21,091 nucleotides of DNA. Origin: CAZAFN01 sp964484795 (GTDB lineage: Bacteria > Pseudomonadota > Alphaproteobacteria > Methylaequorales > Methylaequoraceae). The notes under the pieces are model-generated. The model ran no database searches. It was not told the DNA's origin and saw only the letters and a list, made by a program, of their open reading frames with translations. The first letter of the stretch is position 1; every line of letters starts with the position of its first letter. This document shows positions 15,053-21,091 of this stretch, piece after piece. Position numbers and translations under genes: made by a program. Location of the stretch: the NCBI GenBank assembly GCA_964484795.1, contig CAZAFN010000026.1, positions 1 through 21,091 on the forward strand, given 5' to 3'.

Positions 15053-16050
15053 TTAAAAGTTAATTCTATATGTTCTATACCTTTTTTTGATAAAACTCTT
15101 CCTCTTGAAGTTCTCTGCACTAAGCCTCTTTGCATCAAGTAGGGTTCTATAACATCCTCAATGATGTCCTTTTGTTCTAATAGAGCAGCGCTTAATGTTT
15201 CAATTCCTACAGGACCACCATTATAATCGATAAATATACATCTCATATATTTTCTATCCATCTCATCCAAACCTTCAGAATCGATTCTCATTTTTTTTAA
15301 TGATTCATCTACAATTTCGTATGTTATATTCTTAACTCCTTGTACAATTGAAAAATCAATTATTCTTTTAAAAAGCCTAATTGCTATTCGCGGAGTGCCT
15401 CTTGATCTTTTGGCTATTTCTAATGACGCCTTATCCTCAATAGCTATATTTAACTTTTCTGAGTTTAAGTCTATTATCTCCTTTAAATCCTTTGGATTAT
15501 AAAAATTTAGTTGAAGGGGAATTCCAAATCTATCTCTTAATGGTCTAGATAAAAGTCCAAGTCTAGTAGTAGCTCCGATTAAAGTGAATTTTTCAATTGA
15601 TATTTGCATTACACGAGCTGACGGTCCAGAACCTATGATGTAATCACATTTATAATCCTCCATTGCAGGATATAATGTTTCCTCAACTATTGGAGACAAT
15701 CTATGAATTTCATCAATAAATAGAATGTCACCATTAGATAAATTACTTAGCAATGTTACTAAATCACCCTTTTTTGTGAAAGCTGGTCCAGATGTTGGAT
15801 GAATATTCACATTTTTTTCATTAGAAATTATATGGGCTAAAGTCGTTTTTCCAAGACCTGGAGGACCGTAAAGTATTGTATGGTCTAAATTTTTTTTTCT
15901 CTTCTCTGATGATTCGATGTATGTTTTAAGGTTTGATATTAGGTTGTCTTGGCCAATAAAACCATCCATATTTTTTGGTCTTAGATTGTTTTTTTTATCT
16001 TCTTCAATTTCTTTTGAAATTAATTCTACTTTTTCTTTTTTATCGCTCAT
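15049..16050 (-). CDS. ruvB: Holliday junction branch-migration helicase RuvB
   Basis: Hexameric AAA+ motor that drives branch migration with RuvA. 333 residues. N-terminal LRPKNMDGFIGQDN, Walker A GPPGLGKT (62-69), Walker B FIDEIH (111-116), sensor-1 GATTR (159-163) and the arginine-finger region RPLRDRF (169-175). The winged-helix domain ends with MQRGLVQRTSRGRV. It begins one base after the ruvA stop and its stop overlaps ybgC. Confidence 0.98.
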   Translation of the reverse strand: MSDKKEKVELISKEIEEDKKNNLRPKNMDGFIGQDNLISNLKTYIESSEKRKKNLDHTILYGPPGLGKTTLAHIISNEKNVNIHPTSGPAFTKKGDLVTLLSNLSNGDILFIDEIHRLSPIVEETLYPAMEDYKCDYIIGSGPSARVMQISIEKFTLIGATTRLGLLSRPLRDRFGIPLQLNFYNPKDLKEIIDLNSEKLNIAIEDKASLEIAKRSRGTPRIAIRLFKRIIDFSIVQGVKNITYEIVDESLKKMRIDSEGLDEMDRKYMRCIFIDYNGGPVGIETLSAALLEQKDIIEDVIEPYLMQRGLVQRTSRGRVLSKKGIEHIELTFK

Positions 16051-16051
16051 A

Positions 16052-16657
16052 TCAAGATAAATTTGGCTTTGATAAATATTTTAATGCCATTGGGATTAAT
16101 TCTTCTAGTTTCTTTTCACCATTCTCCAAAATTACTTTATTTGCAGTTGATTCACAAACTTTGTATGCATATCCTAAATTTTGAAGACAAGAAACAAGAT
16201 CTTGCAATTGAGTATTGTTCTGAGTGTTTGACATCGTTGTATTTTGAAAAGGTATTTTTTTAATTTTTTCTTTTAATTCATTAATAATTCTTGTTGCCAA
16301 TTTATTTCCTACACCAGAAACAGAAGAGAAAATTTTCGCATTAGCATTAGAAATTGAATTAATTATTTCTTCAACTTCCAGATGGGACATTATATTTATT
16401 GCCATTTTACCGCCAACGCCTTGAACAGTTAACAAATCAGAAAAAATCTCCCTTTCTTTATGGTTAACAAATCCAAAAAAAAGTCTGTCTGTCTCCTTAA
16501 TTATCTCATAAACATGCAACGTAACCATAGAGTCCTTATTTTCTATTTTATCAATATTTTTTTTAGAAATAAAAACTCTAAAAACCACTCCCTGCACATC
16601 AACATCTAAAAAGTCTTCTGAGATAAATTCTATATGACCTTTTAACTTTACTATCAT
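16052..16657 (-). CDS. ruvA: Holliday junction DNA-binding protein RuvA
   Basis: Tetramer that holds the four-way junction and loads RuvB. 201 residues, normal. Domain I begins MIVKLKGHIEF. Domain II has two helix-hairpin-helix units, LTVQGVGGKMAINI (77-90) and SSVSGVGNKLATRIINELKEK (111-131). Domain III (about 148-201), which binds RuvB, holds DLVSCLQNLGYAYKVC. Its ATG overlaps the ruvC stop as ATGA. Confidence 0.96.
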   Translation of the reverse strand: MIVKLKGHIEFISEDFLDVDVQGVVFRVFISKKNIDKIENKDSMVTLHVYEIIKETDRLFFGFVNHKEREIFSDLLTVQGVGGKMAINIMSHLEVEEIINSISNANAKIFSSVSGVGNKLATRIINELKEKIKKIPFQNTTMSNTQNNTQLQDLVSCLQNLGYAYKVCESTANKVILENGEKKLEELIPMALKYLSKPNLS

Positions 16658-17139
16658 TTCGAAAAAACTCTAATTTTTGATTGCATTTGCATTGAATGAC
16701 ATATCGCCACAGCTAATGCATCAGCAGAATCTTCATTATCTATATTAATATTAGGAAAAACCCTCTTAATCATATTGATAATTTGATTCTTATCAGCATG
16801 TCCATACCCTACCAAATTTTTTTTTACAGTATTAGGTGAATATTCAAAAATCTCTGAACTTTCTCTTGCTGCAATCAAAAAAACGATGGCTCTAGACATA
16901 CCTAATTTTAGTGTTGATTCAGGGTTTTTGTTGGAAAATATTTTCTCAATCGCAATAGAACTAGGTGAATATTTTTTTGTTATCTCCAAAAGTTTTTCGT
17001 AAATGGTATTTAGCCTAAACCCAAGTTCTTTTTTCTTGTCAGTTTTTATGAATCCATGAGCCAAATAATTGTCAAAGTTTCCTTTTTTTTCAATCAAACC
17101 CCAACCAGTTATATTCAGCCCTGGGTCGATTCCCAGAAT
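16654..17139 (-). CDS. ruvC: Crossover junction endodeoxyribonuclease RuvC, start codon unclear
   Basis: Dimeric nuclease that resolves Holliday junctions. The first TTG in frame (17097) gives only 147 residues and would lose the first catalytic Asp. Translating further upstream in frame gives LGIDPGLNITGWGL (GIDPG coded at 17119-17133), so the gene certainly extends past 17097. No ATG, GTG or TTG lies between the in-frame stop near 17182 and that motif. I place the start provisionally at ATT 17139, giving 161 residues and putting the active-site acids at Asp5, Glu65, Asp137 and Asp140. Their spacing of 60, 72 and 3 fits the E. coli set 7, 66, 138, 141 almost exactly. A CTG directly after it, or an ATT near 17166, are other options, and an indel in the adjacent A8 run is possible. 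The first about 25 bases overlap the end of yebC. Confidence 0.85.
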   Translation of the reverse strand: MLGIDPGLNITGWGLIEKKGNFDNYLAHGFIKTDKKKELGFRLNTIYEKLLEITKKYSPSSIAIEKIFSNKNPESTLKLGMSRAIVFLIAARESSEIFEYSPNTVKKNLVGYGHADKNQIINMIKRVFPNINIDNEDSADALAVAICHSMQMQSKIRVFSK

Positions 17140-17906
17140 AAGATCTTTATTTTTTTTAAAATTAATTTTTCCATTAACGAATCATTTATATTAAAATTTG
17201 AGGAAATATTTTGAACATCATCTAAATCTTCAAGTTTTTCTAATAAACTTAACAAATTTTTTGCATCATTTTCATTGTCAACATCTATAGTATTTAATGG
17301 CTTCCACTCAAGACTTGAAAATTTTGCTAAAGAAAATTTTTTTTCAAGCAGATCAAGAGTTCTATGAAATAGTTCTACATTAGTTAAAACTTCATATGTT
17401 TCAACATTTTCGATAATATCAACAACATCAAGTGATGCACAAAAATCAAAAAAAACATCAAATGAGCTAATTTTGTGAGAATATGAAATAATACCTAGTC
17501 TATTAAAATTATGCTTCACACAGCCACTAATACCTAGGTTTCCATTAAACTTTGAAAATGTTGACCTTATTTCAGATGCACTTCTATTTCTATTATCAGT
17601 CATTGATTCGACTATAATAGCCACACCACTGGGGCCAAAACCTTCATAGACTATTTCCTCAATTGAGTTTTTATCATCATCGGATGAATTTTTTTTTATA
17701 GCCTTTTCAATACTATCCTTTGTCATATTTGATGACAATGCATTATTGATTGCTGTTCTAAGCCTTGGGTTGGAATCGGGATCCGGAGAGCCTAATTTCG
17801 TAGCCACAGAAATTTCCCTAATTAATCTTGAAAAAAGTTTTGCTCTTTTTTTATCTTGAGCACCTTTTCTATGCATAATATTTTTAAATTTTGAATGACC
17901 TGCCAT
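17115..17906 (-). CDS. yebC: YebC/PmpR-family protein
   Basis: Member of the YebC family, described as a transcription regulator and, more recently, as a factor helping ribosomes through proline-rich stretches. The true start is ATG 17906, which begins MAGHSKFKNIMHRK, the family N-terminus; the frame opens earlier but would overlap the phosphoesterase stop. It gives 263 residues. Also seen: AQDKKRAKLFSRLIREI, DPDSNPRLRTAI, YEGFGPSGVAIIVE and TDNRNRSASEIRS. The family normally ends soon after a block like NISSNFNINDSLMEKL; here the frame runs on about 15 residues (KKIKILFWESTQG) over the 5' end of ruvC. With one A fewer in the A8 run (17150-17157) it would stop at once at TAA. Confidence 0.93.
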   Translation of the reverse strand: MAGHSKFKNIMHRKGAQDKKRAKLFSRLIREISVATKLGSPDPDSNPRLRTAINNALSSNMTKDSIEKAIKKNSSDDDKNSIEEIVYEGFGPSGVAIIVESMTDNRNRSASEIRSTFSKFNGNLGISGCVKHNFNRLGIISYSHKISSFDVFFDFCASLDVVDIIENVETYEVLTNVELFHRTLDLLEKKFSLAKFSSLEWKPLNTIDVDNENDAKNLLSLLEKLEDLDDVQNISSNFNINDSLMEKLILKKIKILFWESTQG

Positions 17907-17910
17907 ATCT

Positions 17911-18714
17911 CTAGTTCTTGTGAAGTTTTCCACCTTTAAATATTTGATCAAATCGAATAACCCTCATACTTGAGCTATCAACTTCAATTATTGTTCCACA
18001 CAATGTTCCATTGCCATTTGCTGGTTGAAGTCTAGACTTAATGTGTTTGTGTGTAAATCTTAATACTGCCATTTCTTTGTTCATACCAATTACAGAATCA
18101 TAATCACCACACATTCCCAAATCTGTTTGAAAAAAACTTCCTTTTTCTAATATTTGAAGATCAGCTGTTGGAACATGAGTGTGCGTTCCAAAAATAGCCG
18201 TAACCCTACCATCTAGAAAATGTGCGAGAGCCATTTTTTCTGAAGTAGATTCTCCATGAATATCAACTATAATTATAGAATTGCTGAATTTTTTTTTCAT
18301 TGTTTCAATTATTTCGTCAACCGAGTCAAATGGATTGTCAATTGAATCCATAAACAACCTACACATAACATTTATCACTATTGCTATATTGCCATTCTTG
18401 AGTTTGAATACACCAAAACCATTTCCAGGAGAATTTTTTGGATAATTGCATGGTCGTAAAAGTCTTTTGTCATTCACCATATATTCAACAATTTCCTTTT
18501 GATCCCAAATATGATTTCCGGATGTTATAACATCAACTCCAATGGCGTATAGCTCCTCACAAATTTTTTTAGTGATTCCAAATCCACTTGCAGCATTTTC
18601 CCCATTAATTACTACGAACTGAATGTTTTCTGATTTAATCAATTTGGGCAATTCCTCTAAGACGACTTCTCTTCCAGCCCTACCTACAATATCACCACAC
18701 ATTAGAATCTTCAT
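17911..18714 (-). CDS. YmdB-type metallophosphoesterase (TIGR00282 family)
   Basis: Calcineurin-like phosphodiesterase of the family that includes Bacillus YmdB, reported to act on cyclic nucleotides; the role in alphaproteobacteria is unsettled. 267 residues. Metal ligands are visible in order: Asp8 (MCGDIVG), Glu39 and Asn40 (INGENAA), Asn67 and His68 (TSGNHIWD), His153 (VDIHGE), His178 and His180 (FGTHTHVPTAD). The ending TDLGMCGDYDSVIGM is also typical. Its ATG overlaps the 5-FCL stop as ATGA, and yebC follows four bases later. Confidence 0.93.
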   Translation of the reverse strand: MKILMCGDIVGRAGREVVLEELPKLIKSENIQFVVINGENAASGFGITKKICEELYAIGVDVITSGNHIWDQKEIVEYMVNDKRLLRPCNYPKNSPGNGFGVFKLKNGNIAIVINVMCRLFMDSIDNPFDSVDEIIETMKKKFSNSIIIVDIHGESTSEKMALAHFLDGRVTAIFGTHTHVPTADLQILEKGSFFQTDLGMCGDYDSVIGMNKEMAVLRFTHKHIKSRLQPANGNGTLCGTIIEVDSSSMRVIRFDQIFKGGKLHKN

Positions 18715-19256
18715 TTGATTATCTTAGTTTGTGTAACCACAACATCAAGTTTCATATCATGATTCATAGACGGAATCTTTTCAATTTGTTGTTCATCAAA
18801 TGCAATGCCAATTGTTAAAATTTTTTTTTTCTTACCTAAATATGAAATTGTTCTATCGTAATATCCTCCTCCGTAACCCAATCGATTCTTATTTAAATCA
18901 AAAGATAAAATGGGCACTAGAATTATTGATGGTTCGAAATAATCATCATTATCAGGCACTTTAATCTTATACTTGCCATCTATCAATCTAGTTTCCAATT
19001 TGAATTTTTTAAACAAGAGGTGTGAATTAGCTTTAAAAATGAATGGCAAACAAATCACAAGATCTTTTTTTATCAAAAATTTTAAGAATGGCAAAATATT
19101 TACTTCGGAATTTACAGGATAATATCCCGAAATGATTTCATTATTTGTTGGAATAATTGATTTTAGATTTTCTATTATTTTTTTTTCTTTGACGTTTTTA
19201 TCTTTGATCAATTGCCTCAAAAAAAAGCTTTTCTCTCTAAGTTTTTTTTTTGTCAT
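18711..19256 (-). CDS. 5-formyltetrahydrofolate cyclo-ligase
   Basis: Uses ATP to turn 5-formyl-THF into methenyl-THF, salvaging folate. 181 residues, normal. A basic N-terminus (KKKLREKSFFLRQ) matches the family opening, followed by ISGYYPVNSEVN, then VPILSFDLNKNRLGYGGGYYDRT near 114-136, the nucleotide and folate-binding signature. ATGA overlaps join it to zapA upstream and to the phosphoesterase gene downstream. In many proteobacteria the 6S RNA gene lies between zapA and this gene; the overlap leaves no room for it here. Confidence 0.93.
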   Translation of the reverse strand: MTKKKLREKSFFLRQLIKDKNVKEKKIIENLKSIIPTNNEIISGYYPVNSEVNILPFLKFLIKKDLVICLPFIFKANSHLLFKKFKLETRLIDGKYKIKVPDNDDYFEPSIILVPILSFDLNKNRLGYGGGYYDRTISYLGKKKKILTIGIAFDEQQIEKIPSMNHDMKLDVVVTQTKIIK

Positions 19257-19537
19257 TTTGATTTATTATTTATGATTTTTGCTAGAACATCTAATTCTTG
19301 ATTAATTTTCTCATATGAAATCATTGAAGCACTATTTTTTTTTAAAATGTTTAATTCACTAGCCAACATAAGTGAAATGATTAGAATTTTTTTTGTTTTA
19401 GTTAAGTTCTGTTTGTCAGGCAATTCATTCAATTTTTCATTTATCGTTTCTTCAGCTTCTCTCAACAAATTTTCTTCTCCTTCTCTGCACTCAATATTAA
19501 AATCTAGTTGATCTATATGAATCTTCAAAATAGGCAT
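19253..19537 (-). CDS. zapA: Cell division protein ZapA
   Basis: Small FtsZ-ring crosslinker. 94 residues, normal. The N-terminal globular head has the family pattern IHIDQLDFNIECREGEENLL, and the C-terminal helix from about residue 45 (ILIISLMLASELNILKKN) forms the coiled coil. It starts at ATG 19537, nine bases after the small coiled-coil gene, and overlaps 5-FCL by four bases. Position before 5-FCL is the usual proteobacterial context and supports the call. Confidence 0.9.
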   Translation of the reverse strand: MPILKIHIDQLDFNIECREGEENLLREAEETINEKLNELPDKQNLTKTKKILIISLMLASELNILKKNSASMISYEKINQELDVLAKIINNKSK

Positions 19538-19546
19538 AAAAAATCT

Positions 19547-19711
19547 TTATTCCTTTTTTTCTAAAAATTTAACTACACTTTCGAGCAAAATCATAACTTT
19601 CTTAAGAATTTCTTTGTGATCAGAAGTTTTTTTAGTCAAGTCTAGTTTTTCAGTCTTCGCAGCCAATTCCTTTATTCTATCAACAATAATTTGAGTTTTA
19701 TCTTCTACCAT
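19547..19711 (-). CDS. Small coiled-coil protein of 54 residues upstream of zapA
   Basis: Hand-translated from ATG 19711 to TAA 19547. The product is highly charged and almost wholly helix-forming, with heptad-like hydrophobic spacing (IIVDRIKELAAKTEKLDL and ILKKVMILLESVVKFLEKK), and has no membrane segment. Several alphaproteobacteria carry a small coiled-coil gene (for example DUF4164) between gap or transketolase and zapA, so position supports a division-linked role. I cannot claim homology from sequence alone. It is the first gene of the long minus-strand block and diverges from gap. Confidence 0.7.
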   Translation of the reverse strand: MVEDKTQIIVDRIKELAAKTEKLDLTKKTSDHKEILKKVMILLESVVKFLEKKE

Positions 19712-19787
19712 ATGTTTTAAATATTATTCTTCTTCTTTACATTATTATAATTATTCATTAATCAATAACTATAAAATTTATCTAATA
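19712..19787. promoter_or_regulatory. Divergent promoter region between gap and the zapA block
   Basis: A 76-base region, nearly all A and T, must drive both gap and the long minus-strand operon. A perfect TATAAT on the plus strand lies at 19746-19751, 37 bases before the gap ATG. No convincing -35 box was found for either direction, and I see no operator-like repeat. Confidence 0.3.
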
Positions 19788-20786
19788 ATGAAACTTAAAG
19801 TTGCAATAAATGGGTTTGGGAGAATTGGAAGATTAACTCTTAGGTCTATATTAGAAAGAAATATTCAAGATTTTGAGATTGTTGCCATCAATGATCTGGG
19901 TAAAGTAGATAGTAATTTACACCTTTTTAAATATGATTCCGTTCATGGTCCTCTCAAAGATAATCTAACTAGAGAAGACCAATATCTCAAAATAAAGAAT
20001 CATAAGCTAATTTTTTTAAATGAATCTAATCCACTAAATTTACCATGGAAAAATTTAAATGTTGACCTAGTTGTTGAGTCAACTGGAAGATTCACAAATA
20101 GAGAGGACTCTGAAAAACACATATCTGCAGGTGCAAAAAAGGTTCTAATTTCAGCGCCAGCCACAAATCCAGATATAACCGTTGTTTATGGAATTAATCA
20201 CAACCAAATCAAGAAAGAACATCAAATAATTTCAAATGGATCATGTACAACAAACTGTTTGGCTCCATTAGCCTACTTAATGGAAAATTCTGTAGGAATT
20301 GAATCTGGTTATATGACTACTGTTCATGCAGTTACCGGAGATCAAAATACAATTGATACCATTCATAAAGATCTTAGAAGAGCAAGAAATTCACTTGTAT
20401 CAATAATCCCAACATCAACTGGTGCTGCCAGGGCAGTTGCAGAAGTATTGCCAAACCTTAAAGGCAAGATAGATGGAAGTGCAATCAGGGTCCCCACTTC
20501 AAACGTTTCATTGGTTGATTTCAAATTTCTTTCAAAAAAAAATACCAATGAAATTGAATTGAGAAAAATTTTTCAAAATGCCGAAAAAAATGAATTTAAA
20601 AAAATAATTCAAACTGTTTCAGAACCCCTTGTATCCACTGATTTCAATCATAACCCTCATAGCTCAATCGTCGATTTGGCAGAATTGAAAGTTATAAATA
20701 AAAGATTTTGCAGAATCCTTTCTTGGTATGATAATGAATGGGGTTTTTCAAATAGGTTGGTTGATGTAATTCTAAAAATTTCTTAA
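19788..20786 (+). CDS. gap: Glyceraldehyde-3-phosphate dehydrogenase, type I
   Basis: NAD(P)-dependent glycolytic or gluconeogenic enzyme. 332 residues, normal. The nucleotide fold starts INGFGRIGRL, and AINDLG holds the Asn35-Asp36 pair that suggests NAD use. The active site SCTTNC has Cys153 as nucleophile and His180 in TTVHAVTGDQ. Also visible are DLRRARNS, IPTSTGAARAVAEVLP, RVPTSNVSLVDF and WYDNEWGFSNR. An erythrose-4-phosphate dehydrogenase is the main alternative, but the set of residues fits GAPDH better. It overlaps the next gene by one base (TAATG). In many alphaproteobacteria pgk follows; here it does not. Confidence 0.96.
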   Translation: MKLKVAINGFGRIGRLTLRSILERNIQDFEIVAINDLGKVDSNLHLFKYDSVHGPLKDNLTREDQYLKIKNHKLIFLNESNPLNLPWKNLNVDLVVESTGRFTNREDSEKHISAGAKKVLISAPATNPDITVVYGINHNQIKKEHQIISNGSCTTNCLAPLAYLMENSVGIESGYMTTVHAVTGDQNTIDTIHKDLRRARNSLVSIIPTSTGAARAVAEVLPNLKGKIDGSAIRVPTSNVSLVDFKFLSKKNTNEIELRKIFQNAEKNEFKKIIQTVSEPLVSTDFNHNPHSSIVDLAELKVINKRFCRILSWYDNEWGFSNRLVDVILKIS

Positions 20787-21091
20787 TGAAAATTTATGAA
20801 AATTTAACTTTTAAGTTTACTAACATTAAAGAAGCATTAGAGGTTCTAAAAAAAAAAGAAAGTCAAAGAATAAATTTTTTTCATCCCTTTAATTCTTTAA
20901 TTTGGCAAGGACCATACTTCGCAAAATACGTCAATGACAAATTAAAAAATAAAAAAGTCAATTTTATTGTAGAAACAAGTGAAAACATAGGGTGGACTCT
21001 AGCTCTTATTAATCTTGGAATAAAACATATCTCAATAAGTATGAATATAGATAAGAAAATCTTAGCAAAAATTTCATCAATGGCTAAAAAA
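20786..21091 (+). CDS. Unrecognised protein after gap, 3' end outside the window
   Basis: Opens with ATG sharing its A with the gap stop (TAATG), which implies translational coupling, and stays open for 102 codons to the edge. The sequence begins MKIYENLTFKF and includes INFFHPFNSLIWQGPYFAKYV, VNFIVETSENIGWTLALINL and GIKHISISMNI. The alternation of short hydrophobic strands and helices suggests a small alpha/beta domain; no catalytic motif is evident. It is clearly not phosphoglycerate kinase. The layout (a 'GP.fA..v' block followed by 'D/ETs...gwaLaalnlG') faintly recalls short alphaproteobacterial hypothetical proteins encoded near glycolysis genes, but this is only an impression. Confidence 0.7.
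   Translation, partial: MKIYENLTFKFTNIKEALEVLKKKESQRINFFHPFNSLIWQGPYFAKYVNDKLKNKKVNFIVETSENIGWTLALINLGIKHISISMNIDKKILAKISSMAKK

Noticed and set aside
1..21091. tRNA genes, CRISPR arrays, insertion sequences, integrase or phage genes, toxin-antitoxin pairs
   Set aside because: I looked for cloverleaf sequences, regular spaced repeats, transposase motifs and terminal inverted repeats and saw none; every sizeable interval is filled by conserved genes.

Overview
The window is AT-rich (about 30% G+C by eye) and very compact, with runs of A or T up to 15 long. Gene content and order point to an alphaproteobacterium with a small, streamlined, probably free-living genome of the kind found among marine plankton. 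The order ruvC-ruvA-ruvB-ybgC-tolQ-tolR-tolA-tolB-pal-cpoB-tilS-ftsH-folP-glmM is the familiar alphaproteobacterial one, and FolP carries the N-terminal YLRP...GLL extension of that class. No phage, insertion sequence, CRISPR array, rRNA or tRNA gene was seen. The exact lineage cannot be fixed from the window.

Layout. Positions 1-1153 (minus) hold most of an SLC13-type permease with two TrkA-C domains, cut by the window edge. Divergent from it is thiC (1250-3040, plus). thiC converges on a block of minus-strand genes running from 19711 down to 3037. In transcription order the block is: a 54-residue coiled-coil protein, zapA, 5-FCL, a YmdB-type phosphoesterase, yebC, ruvC, ruvA, ruvB, ybgC, tolQ, tolR, tolA, tolB, a previously unlisted 56-residue lipoprotein, pal, cpoB, tilS, ftsH, folP, glmM and thiD. 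Many junctions are ATGA or TGATG overlaps, or gaps under 15 bases, which implies long polycistronic units. The only clear breaks are tolB/lipoprotein/pal, where two near-identical promoter-like elements lie, and pal/cpoB, where a terminator-like hairpin lies. On the right, gap (19788-20786, plus) diverges from the block and overlaps by one base an unrecognised gene that runs off the window.

How the genes work together. thiC and thiD make and phosphorylate the thiamin pyrimidine. folP and 5-FCL belong to folate metabolism. glmM feeds peptidoglycan and lipopolysaccharide synthesis. TolQRAB-Pal-CpoB links envelope constriction to division, in which ZapA also acts. RuvABC resolves Holliday junctions. 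FtsH is the membrane protease, and TilS makes lysidine in the AUA-reading tRNA.

Most notable points. (1) folP is split by a one-base frameshift exactly at a 15-base A run. (2) ruvC has no ATG, GTG or TTG start that keeps its first catalytic Asp, and its 5' end lies next to an A8 run inside the 3' end of yebC. (3) A small lipoprotein gene sits between tolB and pal and shares a promoter-like element with pal. (4) A hairpin covers the longest possible start of cpoB. Everything else looks like ordinary conserved housekeeping content. I did not find a convincing new multi-gene system.
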